Source: VRUB01 sp046758085
GTDB taxonomy: Bacteria > Pseudomonadota > Gammaproteobacteria > Acidiferrobacterales > SPGG2
NCBI GenBank assembly: GCA_046758085.1
Contig: JBHHZP010000107.1
Coordinates: 1 to 11,941 of the forward strand
DNA length: 11,941 bases
Reading direction: 5' to 3'
Numbering within the stretch: position 1 is the first letter of the stretch; each line of letters starts with the position of its first letter. Positions 6,925 to 11,941 of the stretch are shown here, in pieces. The notes under the pieces were generated by a model, which saw only the letters and a program-made list of their open reading frames with translations, was not told the origin of the DNA and did not search any database. A program made the position numbers and the translations under genes.

Positions 6925-7965
6925 ATGGAGACCCGCGATAAAGTGAACGCCGACACCTCGTACGGCACGATATCACCAAAAAAGGATGGCGACGCACCGA
7001 TCCGCTTCGAGTTCTTGTTGGTCCCCAACTACTCGATGATCGCCTTCGTGTCGGCCGTCGAACCGCTGCGCATGGCCAATCTTCTCAGTGGTCGAGAACT
7101 CTACCAATGGCGCATGTTTACCGGCGACGGCCAAGCCGTGGCGGCCAGTAATGGCCTGACCGTCAGCCCGCACTGCGCCATCCGGGACGCCGGTCTTATC
7201 GACACCCTCTTCGTTTGTGGCGGTCTCGATATCCAGCGCGCCTGCGACAAGGACCTGCTGTTCTGGTTACGCAAGCTCACGAGGGAACAAGTCGTTCTCG
7301 GGGCACTGTGCACAGGCAGTTACCTGCTTGCCCGGGCGAATCTGCTGAGCGGGTACCGCTGTACGATCCATTGGGAAAACATGGCAAGCATGCGCGAAGA
7401 GTACCCAGACGTGATCGTATCGCCCGAGCTCTTCGAGATCGACCGGGATCGCTACACCTGCGCCGGCGGCACGGCGGCGCTGGACATGATGTTGCACATT
7501 ATCCGTCGGCAACAAGGCGCCGAGCTGGTGGCTGCGATTTCCGAGCAGTTCATGTGTGAGCGCATCCGCGACGAGCACGACCGCCAGCGCATTCCGTTGC
7601 GCATGCAAGTCGGGGGCAGCCAACCCAAGCTAACCGAGGCCGTCGCCTTGATGGAGGCGAACCTCGAGGAGCCTATGAGCCTTGATGAGCTGGCCGAGCA
7701 CGCAGGTATATCGCGCCGACAGCTCGAGCGGCTGTTTCAGAAATACCTCCACTGTGTTCCAACACGTTACTATCTGGAGCTTCGGCTCACGCGCGCGCGC
7801 CAGTTGCTGCTGCAAACGAGCATGTCCATCGTCGAGGTAGCGCTTGCCTGCGGTTTTGTCTCAGCGCCGCACTTCAGTAAGTGCTACCGTGACTTCTTCG
7901 GCCTCCCGCCGCGCGAGGAACGCCATACTCTCAAGCCTGACGACACGCGGCACAGCAACCGCTAG
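6925..7965 (+). CDS. GlxA-family AraC-type transcriptional regulator, GbdR/ArgR-like
   Basis: 346-aa regulator with an N-terminal DJ-1/PfpI (glutamine-amidotransferase-like) domain and a C-terminal AraC/XylS DNA-binding domain. Seen: FEFLLVPNYSMIAFVSAVEPLRMANLLSGRELY, the nucleophile-elbow-like LGALCTGSYLLA (Cys129), and CAGGTAALDMMLHII. Helix-turn-helix 1 is LDELAEHAGISRRQLERLF (about 253-271); helix-turn-helix 2 with the AraC signature is SIVEVALACGFVSAPHFSKCYRDFFGLPPRE (about 301-331). The known relatives GbdR, CdhR and Pseudomonas ArgR activate betaine, carnitine and arginine catabolism genes. The likely targets are the three tandem TGTCGC-type sites downstream in the window. The ribosome site at 6925 is weak, so the start may vary by a few codons in the unconserved first 25 residues. 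An in-frame stop at 6913-6915 bounds it upstream. Confidence 0.92.
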   Translation: METRDKVNADTSYGTISPKKDGDAPIRFEFLLVPNYSMIAFVSAVEPLRMANLLSGRELYQWRMFTGDGQAVAASNGLTVSPHCAIRDAGLIDTLFVCGGLDIQRACDKDLLFWLRKLTREQVVLGALCTGSYLLARANLLSGYRCTIHWENMASMREEYPDVIVSPELFEIDRDRYTCAGGTAALDMMLHIIRRQQGAELVAAISEQFMCERIRDEHDRQRIPLRMQVGGSQPKLTEAVALMEANLEEPMSLDELAEHAGISRRQLERLFQKYLHCVPTRYYLELRLTRARQLLLQTSMSIVEVALACGFVSAPHFSKCYRDFFGLPPREERHTLKPDDTRHSNR

Positions 7966-8001
7966 CACCGGCGCCGCTGACTGCAGCAACAATACCGGTG
8001 C
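7965..8001. terminator. Inverted repeat between convergent regulator and reductase genes
   Basis: A 7-bp perfect inverted repeat, GCACCGG (7965-7971) and CCGGTGC (7995-8001), encloses a smaller GCTG/CAGC hairpin (7976-7979 with 7984-7987). It fills most of the 51-bp gap between the regulator stop and the reductase stop. This is the expected place for a bidirectional terminator, but no clear T run follows on either strand. Confidence 0.4.
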
Positions 8002-8016
8002 ACGCGTCACTAATTA

Positions 8017-9039
8017 TCACGGCGCTACGATGCCTTTATGCATTACCTCCCCGCGACCCGGATACCAGGGGACGCGCCCTTGGAGTACGCCGGAAGCGTC
8101 AATTATCTCCGCCACCATTTCTTCCTGACGATAGGCCATCACGTGAATCCCGCGCACACCTTCGATCTCGTGAATTTGCTGGATCTGCTCCAGGCAAATC
8201 CTCTTGCCCTCGAGTCTTTGTTTGTTGGCACCCGCCAGGCGATCGATAATTGTGTCCGGAATATGGACACCGGGGACATTCTCGCGAATCCAGCGCGCCG
8301 CCTGGGCCGACGCCAGTGGCCCTACACCAACCAGGATGAAGCAGTTCTCGTGCAGACCCATGTCGCGCACTTGCGCCATGAATCGTGCGAGCCGGGGGAC
8401 GTCGAAACAGTATTGCGTTTGAATAAACTGCGCGCCGGCGGCAATTTTTTTCTCCAGCCGCATTGGCCGAAAGTCATATGGTGGCACAAACGGGTTCTCG
8501 ACGGCGCCGATAAACAATCGAGGCGGACTCGTCAGCTTACGGCAGGTCAACAGCTGTGACTCATCGCGCATAATACGCACCGTCTGCAATAACGACACGC
8601 TGTCCAGATCGAATACCGGTTTCGCATCCGGCTGATCGCCCACCTGTACGCCGTCGCCGCTCAAGCACAGAACACCGGTCACACCCATAGCGGCAGCGCC
8701 GAGCAGATCCCCTTGAATGGCGATGCGGTTGCGGTCGCGACAGGACACCTGCATGATCGTCCCATAGCCCCGACGCGTCAGCAGCGAGCACACGCCGACG
8801 CTGGACATATGGCAGTTTGCCCCGGAGCCATCGGTGGCGTTAATGGCGTCGACATAACCGTCGAAGATACGGGCCCGCAGGTAGACCTCTTCCGGATCGG
8901 CCGAGTCCGGCGCCGACAGCTCTGCCGTCACGGCAAACTCGCCCGCCCGCAAAACCCGCTCGAAACGCCCAGCAGAGGAATGTTCGGGCAAGATCGGCAA
9001 TGGCTCACCCGCATGCAGCGGCTCGTCGTCAAATTTCAT
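8017..9039 (-). CDS. Methylenetetrahydrofolate reductase (MetF-like), probably catabolic
   Basis: 340-aa FAD-dependent TIM-barrel protein of the MTHFR family, interconverting 5,10-methylene- and 5-methyl-tetrahydrofolate. Seen: the first-strand glutamate in FAVTAELSAPDSADP (Glu40), VTGVLCLSGDG for flavin contact, and AAGAQFIQTQYCFDVPRLARFM, corresponding to the conserved GAxxxxTQxxFD segment. The length fits bacterial MetF plus a roughly 25-residue N-terminal extension. Its ATG overlaps the stop of the upstream cysteine-rich gene by 4 bp (ATGA, 9036-9039), so the two are translationally coupled. Next to a methyl-THF-producing methyltransferase gene, it probably runs in the oxidative direction, feeding methyl groups into the one-carbon pool. 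That direction is inference. Confidence 0.92.
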   Translation of the reverse strand: MKFDDEPLHAGEPLPILPEHSSAGRFERVLRAGEFAVTAELSAPDSADPEEVYLRARIFDGYVDAINATDGSGANCHMSSVGVCSLLTRRGYGTIMQVSCRDRNRIAIQGDLLGAAAMGVTGVLCLSGDGVQVGDQPDAKPVFDLDSVSLLQTVRIMRDESQLLTCRKLTSPPRLFIGAVENPFVPPYDFRPMRLEKKIAAGAQFIQTQYCFDVPRLARFMAQVRDMGLHENCFILVGVGPLASAQAARWIRENVPGVHIPDTIIDRLAGANKQRLEGKRICLEQIQQIHEIEGVRGIHVMAYRQEEMVAEIIDASGVLQGRVPWYPGRGEVMHKGIVAP

Positions 9040-9515
9040 GATTGCTCTCTGGTTCCCTGTCGCCTGCGCATTGCAGCCTTGTCACGCGCCACTTTCAGCC
9101 ACGCCGAGGTACCGTACAGCGTGAAGTCCACCGGCGCCTGGACCGTTTGAATGCGCCCGCCGTCGCGCATGCGCCGACTCCCTTCCCACGCGTCGACCCA
9201 TACACAGCGCATGTCAGGTTTTACCTCGCAGTTTCCGTCCAGCCGTACACCCCCGCAGGGGCCATTCCTGAGATTCTTCGGACAGTTCAGCGGGCAAGAC
9301 ATCCCGGTCGAGGTCAACACACATTGTCCGCACATCCGGCAGTCAAAGAGAAATCCCTTGGTCCACCTCTCAACGGTGGCAATGGGCCGCTCGAGGCGAG
9401 CGTAGCCGACCCTTCGCCACAAAGGATCCAACGCCACCATCACCCATTCGAACAGGTGATACACCCGCGCTATAAAGTTCGCATGTCGCACTGACCAGCG
9501 GCGCACGGCATACAT
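9036..9515 (-). CDS. MTHFR C-terminal-domain (MetV-like) cysteine-rich protein
   Basis: 159-aa protein of the methylenetetrahydrofolate reductase C-terminal family. Seen: eight cysteines at 59, 62, 65, 74, 78, 87, 96 and 104, in the order CRMCGQC, MSCPLNCPK, NGPCGGV, GNCEVK, MRCVW. In acetogens the related MetV subunit carries iron-sulfur clusters and pairs with MetF; eight cysteines would suffice for two [4Fe-4S] clusters. This suggests the downstream reductase uses an iron-sulfur partner rather than NAD(P)H directly (inference). Residues 10-30 are hydrophobic or amphipathic (FIARVYHLFEWVMVAL), perhaps a membrane-contacting helix. Start: ATG at 9515 with AAGGGTGG just before it; an in-frame GTG at 9590 would add 25 residues without conserved sequence. 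The stop overlaps the reductase start. Confidence 0.85.
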   Translation of the reverse strand: MYAVRRWSVRHANFIARVYHLFEWVMVALDPLWRRVGYARLERPIATVERWTKGFLFDCRMCGQCVLTSTGMSCPLNCPKNLRNGPCGGVRLDGNCEVKPDMRCVWVDAWEGSRRMRDGGRIQTVQAPVDFTLYGTSAWLKVARDKAAMRRRQGTREQS

Positions 9516-9617
9516 GGATGCCACCCTTCCAACGGCGTTATCAGGAATCGGGATCGCCCGTCGGTGTATCGCTAGCAGCCGATATCGCACCGTGCCCGCG
9601 ACCCCGCCAAGCTCTGA

Positions 9618-9623
9618 AGCTTA
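9618..9623 (-). promoter_or_regulatory. -10-like element of the reductase operon
   Basis: TAAGCT on the minus strand begins exactly 37 bp after the start of the second activator half-site, the same spacing as at the other two sites. With a 17-bp spacer the -35 position would fall inside the second half-site, as in activator-dependent class II promoters. It gives a leader of roughly 95 nt. Confidence 0.45.
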
Positions 9624-9639
9624 GATTCACCTGTCCACA

Positions 9640-9681
9640 ACTGCTGCCGCGCTGGCGACCTGAGGTTGCTGATACGCGACA
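9640..9681 (-). promoter_or_regulatory. Tandem 21-bp AraC-type activator site, reductase operon
   Basis: Reading the minus strand from 9681: TGTCGC, 8 nt, AA (9667-9666), 5 nt, then GGTCGC starting at 9660, exactly 21 bp after the first. The second half carries AGC at its positions 16-18, as in the other two sites. The form matches the tandem TGTCGC-N8-AA-N5 consensus known for Pseudomonas aeruginosa ArgR, an AraC-type regulator with the same domain layout as the one encoded at 6925. Confidence 0.68.
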
Positions 9682-9742
9682 CCTGCCGTTGCCGTGTCAA
9701 TTTGCGGTTCCAGCAATTGCGTCACGTGCGTCCCATGCCATG

Positions 9743-9784
9743 TGTCGTCGCCAGACAATTCGATGTCGCGGCGACGTTAGCGCC
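9743..9784 (+). promoter_or_regulatory. Tandem 21-bp AraC-type activator site, methyltransferase gene
   Basis: TGTCGT (9743-9748), 8 nt, AA (9757-9758), 5 nt, then TGTCGC at 9764, an exact 21-bp period. The second half-site has AGC at its positions 16-18. It lies about 160-200 bp before the methyltransferase ATG and mirrors the oppositely oriented site at 9640-9681. Confidence 0.7.
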
Positions 9785-9800
9785 ACCGGTTCGCGCCGCG

Positions 9801-9806
9801 TAGCCT
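9801..9806 (+). promoter_or_regulatory. -10-like element of the methyltransferase gene
   Basis: TAGCCT begins exactly 37 bp after the start of the second activator half-site (9764). The hexamer is a poor -10 on its own. Its support comes from the identical position of TAGCGT and TAAGCT at the other two sites. The predicted leader is about 135 nt. Confidence 0.45.
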
Positions 9807-9932
9807 GCAAGGGTCGGGGCCCTGAAGCCGGTCAAAATGCGTTATTTGCTGACGGTATTATCCGCCACGCTGACGCCAACGTGCTTCTCGGGCGTGGGCC
9901 GCGCCAGCGGCTTGACGGTTAAACCAATTCTT

Positions 9933-9939
9933 GGAGGAG
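9933..9939 (+). promoter_or_regulatory. Ribosome binding site deciding the methyltransferase start
   Basis: GGAGGAG lies 8 nt before the ATG at 9948. It favours this start over an in-frame ATG at 9837 that would add 37 residues resembling a signal peptide by chance. Confidence 0.8.
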
Positions 9940-9947
9940 TCGCCAGC

Positions 9948-11249
9948 ATGGCCAATCATGGTTCTGTCGATCAGAGCGATCGCAAGGTGCCAATCAACCT
10001 ACGGCAAAGCGGACCGACCCCCGTACAGATGCTTATATCCACACGCGTGCGCAAGTCACCTTACTGGCACCTGTCAGTAGAAGCGGGATGCTGGCGCGCC
10101 ACTGTCTACAATCGCATGTATCACCCGCGCGGCTACGTGAAGCCCGAGGACGGCGGTGCAATGGTCGAGTACGATGCGATTGTCAATCACGTTACGCTGT
10201 GGAACGTCGCGGTCGAACGACAGATCGAGGTCATAGGCCCCGATGCCGAGGCGTTCGTGAACTTCGTGATTACGCGCGATGCAACCAGGATCAAGCCGAT
10301 GAGCGGGCGTTACGTTATCCTCTGCAACGAGCAAGGGGGCATTCTCAACGATCCGGTCTTGCTTCGATTGTCCAAGGACGAGTTTTGGTTCAGCCTCTCC
10401 GACTCCGATCTGATGTTCTGGCTTCAAGGCATCAACGTTGGCAAGCGCTTCGATGTCGATATCAATGAGATTGACGTCGCGCCGGTACAGATTCAAGGGC
10501 CGAAATCGCTGGCGTTGATGACAGACCTGTTTGGTCCGGGTGTGGGTGAGCTGCCCTCTTACGGACTGATGGCGGCGCAGATTGCCGGACGCGACGTCGT
10601 AATATCGCAGACGGGCTTCTCCGGCGAGAAGGGTTATGAAATCTACCTGCGCGATGCCACACTCTACGCGGAAGACCTATGGCACGCCGTGCTCGAAGCC
10701 GGAAAGAGGCACAGCCTGATGGTTATCGCCCCGGCGCACCATCGCCGTATCGCCGCCGGCATTCTGTCCTGGGGCCAGGACATGGATGCGGAGACGCTGC
10801 CGTTTCAGGTTAACCTCGGCTATCAGGTCCCGCGTAATAAGCCCGCCGACTATGTCGGCAAGGCCGTCTTGCAACAAGTGAGAACTGCAATCGATAACGG
10901 CAATCCACCGTTCAAGAATACCCTTGTCGGCATGACGCTTGAGGGCAAGCCTATCGAGGACTATGCGCCGGATTTCTGGCTAATCTCCAAATCCGACGGC
11001 GGTGATCCGGTCGGCTACGTGACCTCGCCGTGGTACTCACCCGAGCTGCAGAGCAATATCGCCATGGGTTTCGTGCCCTTGGACCAATCGGGGCTGGGAA
11101 CCCAGCTCAAGGTATGGTTGCCGCAAGAGTACCAGACCGAGCCGGGTAAACCGGTCGGCGCGACGGTCGTCGAGATCCCGTTCCGGCAATCGGTGAATCC
11201 CAACGTGCGCGAGGTGGCCAAGGCACATGGACGCGACTTCGTGTCTTAA
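9948..11249 (+). CDS. DmdA/GcvT-like tetrahydrofolate-dependent methyltransferase
   Basis: 433-aa protein of the aminomethyltransferase (GcvT) fold, closest by eye to DMSP demethylase DmdA. Seen: TLWNVAVERQIEVIGPDAEAFVNFVITRD, CNEQGGILNDPVLLRL (residues 127-141), FWFSLSDSDLMFWLQG, QIQGPKSLALM and TGFSGEKGYEIYLRD (222-236). The C-terminal barrel has MGFVPLD and TVVEIPF. GGILNDP matches the GGMLNDP of DmdA rather than the GG..DD of the glycine-cleavage T-protein. DmdA moves a methyl from DMSP to tetrahydrofolate. This protein is about 65 residues longer than DmdA, including an N-terminal extension, so the substrate may be a different sulfonium or quaternary ammonium compound. It lies divergent to the methyl-THF reductase pair and is preceded by a matching activator site. 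Confidence 0.88.
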   Translation: MANHGSVDQSDRKVPINLRQSGPTPVQMLISTRVRKSPYWHLSVEAGCWRATVYNRMYHPRGYVKPEDGGAMVEYDAIVNHVTLWNVAVERQIEVIGPDAEAFVNFVITRDATRIKPMSGRYVILCNEQGGILNDPVLLRLSKDEFWFSLSDSDLMFWLQGINVGKRFDVDINEIDVAPVQIQGPKSLALMTDLFGPGVGELPSYGLMAAQIAGRDVVISQTGFSGEKGYEIYLRDATLYAEDLWHAVLEAGKRHSLMVIAPAHHRRIAAGILSWGQDMDAETLPFQVNLGYQVPRNKPADYVGKAVLQQVRTAIDNGNPPFKNTLVGMTLEGKPIEDYAPDFWLISKSDGGDPVGYVTSPWYSPELQSNIAMGFVPLDQSGLGTQLKVWLPQEYQTEPGKPVGATVVEIPFRQSVNPNVREVAKAHGRDFVS

Positions 11250-11262
11250 CCCTGTCCCCCTA

Positions 11263-11276
11263 CCCTCGCGGGAGGG
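11263..11276 (+). terminator. Short GC hairpin after the methyltransferase gene
   Basis: CCCTC (11263-11267), a 4-nt loop, GAGGG (11272-11276), 13 nt after the stop codon. An AT-rich stretch (agaatatttcc) follows, but there is no T run. It may be a weak terminator. The surrounding C-rich then G-rich sequence also resembles remnants of REP-type palindromes seen in gammaproteobacteria. Confidence 0.3.
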
Positions 11277-11350
11277 AGAATATTTCCTTAGCCATTTGTT
11301 GGTGGAGATTACGAGCCGGGTCCGTTCGATTAATTCGGGAAGATCGGTGG

Positions 11351-11392
11351 TGTCGCGATTTGATAATCCCGCGTCGCTACGGCATCAGCACA
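11351..11392 (+). promoter_or_regulatory. Tandem 21-bp AraC-type activator site, BCCT gene
   Basis: TGTCGC (11351-11356), 8 nt, AA (11365-11366), 5 nt, then CGTCGC at 11372, an exact 21-bp period. The second half-site has AGC at its positions 16-18, as in the other two sites. It lies about 170-210 bp before the transporter ATG. Confidence 0.7.
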
Positions 11393-11408
11393 GCGGCACC
11401 CCCGGGCG

Positions 11409-11414
11409 TAGCGT
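11409..11414 (+). promoter_or_regulatory. -10-like element of the BCCT gene
   Basis: TAGCGT begins exactly 37 bp after the start of the second activator half-site (11372). It is preceded by CG, as is the TAGCCT of the methyltransferase promoter. The predicted leader is about 140 nt. Confidence 0.45.
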
Positions 11415-11560
11415 TGGCTCCAATGCACTGGGCCGAGGGAGCCCGGCCGCGATTCGGGTTCAAAGGGTAATTTCGCGGGGACTCCGGACCGTTTTCTAAT
11501 AACGCAACAACCGGTCACGGAAAGGCCGCCCACAACGGCACCAACCGGAGGAGTTAACGT

Positions 11561-11941
11561 ATGCGACACATCGCAAAAACGGGTTTCCTCGCTGGCACTA
11601 ATCCTACAGTCTCGATCGTTTCCAAAGTAATCATAGTGCTGTTCGTCTTGTACGGCGTGTTGATGACGGAGTCAGCGAGCGCGACATTCAATGCGACCAA
11701 GGCGTTCATCCTTAACAGTCTCAAGTGGTACTACATCGGCATCGTTGCCGCCTTTTTGTTCTTCGCAATTTGGCTGGCCGTCAGCCGCTACGGCAACATT
11801 CGCCTCGGTGAGGACCACGAGCGGCCGGAGTTCAGCTACTTCTCATGGTTCGCCATGCTGTTCGGCTGCGGTATGGGCATCGGCCTGGTGTTCTGGAGCA
11901 TCGCCGAGCCGATCTATCACTTCCAAAGCAACCCGTTTATT
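11561..11941 (+). CDS. BCCT-family betaine/carnitine/choline transporter, 3'-partial
   Basis: First 127 residues of a BCCT secondary transporter, cut by the window end; a full-length member has about 500-700 residues. Seen: a membrane segment around 20-36 (VSKVIIVLFVLYGVLM), a second around 57-74 (WYYIGIVAAFLFFAIWLAV), then the hallmark RYGNIRLGEDHERPEFSYFSWFAMLFGCGMGIGLVFWSIAEPI. GMGIG sits at 104-108, in the third segment, where it forms the flexible substrate/sodium site in BetP. Members import glycine betaine, choline, carnitine, DMSP, proline betaine or ectoines, mostly Na+-coupled. The start is well set by GGAGGAG (11547-11553) at 7 nt. It has its own copy of the tandem activator site, so uptake is probably induced along with the C1 genes. 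Confidence 0.95.
   Translation, partial: MRHIAKTGFLAGTNPTVSIVSKVIIVLFVLYGVLMTESASATFNATKAFILNSLKWYYIGIVAAFLFFAIWLAVSRYGNIRLGEDHERPEFSYFSWFAMLFGCGMGIGLVFWSIAEPIYHFQSNPFI

Larger units (their letters stand above)
9516..9947. other. 432-bp divergent control region (reductase operon / methyltransferase)
   Basis: This non-coding stretch separates two divergent transcription units. It contains two tandem activator sites of the same kind in opposite orientations (9640-9681 minus, 9743-9784 plus), each with a -10-like hexamer at the same distance. It also has a CGTCGCC/GGCGACG inverted repeat (9746-9752 with 9770-9776) that overlaps the second site, and a strong ribosome site before 9948. Open frames across it lack conserved protein sequence and are not called. 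Confidence 0.75.
11250..11560. other. 311-bp intergenic region before the BCCT gene
   Basis: The region holds a short GC-rich hairpin just after the methyltransferase stop (11263-11276), the tandem activator site (11351-11392), its -10-like hexamer (11409-11414), and a GGAGGAG ribosome site (11547-11553). No coding frame with recognisable protein sequence is seen. The separate activator site implies the transporter has its own promoter. Confidence 0.7.

Noticed and set aside
8361..8376. Another TGTCGC inside the reductase gene as a regulator site
   Set aside because: The AA at the required distance is missing and there is no second half-site 21 bp on. It serves as an example of a chance hexamer.
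9695..9700. Perfect TTGACA (minus strand) as the -35 of the reductase operon
   Set aside because: The nearest -10-like hexamer (TATCAG, 9674-9669) is 20 bp away and sits inside the activator half-site. The 37-bp architecture explains the region better.
9856..9861. TATTAT as the -10 box of the methyltransferase promoter
   Set aside because: It is a 5/6 match, but no acceptable -35 lies 16-18 bp upstream. TAGCCT at 9801 is better supported because it keeps the 37-bp offset shared with two other sites.
9518..9922. Open frame of 134 codons in the divergent control region
   Set aside because: It has no ribosome site and no conserved protein sequence, and it overlaps two activator sites.
9837..9947. 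N-terminal extension of the methyltransferase that looks like a signal peptide
   Set aside because: The strong GGAGGAG site points to the ATG at 9948. The enzyme needs cytoplasmic tetrahydrofolate, and the extension shows no family similarity.
9948..11249. Direct naming of the methyltransferase as DmdA (DMSP demethylase)
   Set aside because: Motifs are DmdA-like, but the protein is longer and the neighbours point to N-methyl compounds at least as much as to DMSP. The symbol is left empty.
1..11941. CRISPR arrays, tRNA or rRNA genes, insertion sequences and attachment sites
   Set aside because: No repeated spacers, cloverleaf-like segments, transposase frames or terminal inverted repeats with target duplications were seen on either strand.

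Overview
The window is a 12-kb piece of a GC-rich proteobacterial genome. Its gene content (a GbdR/ArgR-type AraC regulator, a BCCT transporter, a DmdA-like tetrahydrofolate methyltransferase) and operator style suggest a betaine- or osmolyte-using gammaproteobacterium. No rRNA, housekeeping marker or taxon-specific gene is present, so this placement is inference.

Left block (1-5468, plus strand, gaps of 21-86 bp, probably one operon whose promoter lies before the window): a RidA-like protein, a DUF1028 protein, an M20 ArgE-type deacylase, an ornithine cyclodeaminase/mu-crystallin family protein, and a 688-aa trimethylamine-dehydrogenase-like flavoprotein of the dimethylglycine/N-methylproline demethylase type. 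A DMT/EamA transporter (5644-6522, minus) faces it convergently.

Middle (6523-8001): a divergent gap carrying what looks like the decayed 5' end of an agmatinase-type ureohydrolase gene, then a GlxA-type AraC regulator (6925-7965, plus).

Right block (8017-11941): on the minus strand, a cysteine-rich MTHFR C-terminal-type protein overlapping by 4 bp with a methylenetetrahydrofolate reductase. On the plus strand, a DmdA/GcvT-like methyltransferase and the start of a BCCT transporter that runs off the window.

The genes fit a catabolic route for a methylated zwitterion: BCCT uptake, methyl transfer to tetrahydrofolate, re-oxidation of methyl-THF by the reductase pair, oxidative N-demethylation by the flavoprotein, and processing of the remaining amino or imino acid by the left-block enzymes. 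The substrate cannot be read from the sequence.

The strongest new observation is regulatory. The three right-block transcription units each carry a tandem direct repeat of the form TGTCGC-N8-AA-N5, with an exact 21-bp period. In all three a TANNNT -10-like hexamer begins exactly 37 bp after the start of the second half-site. This predicts a local regulon, probably run by the AraC-type regulator encoded between the blocks.
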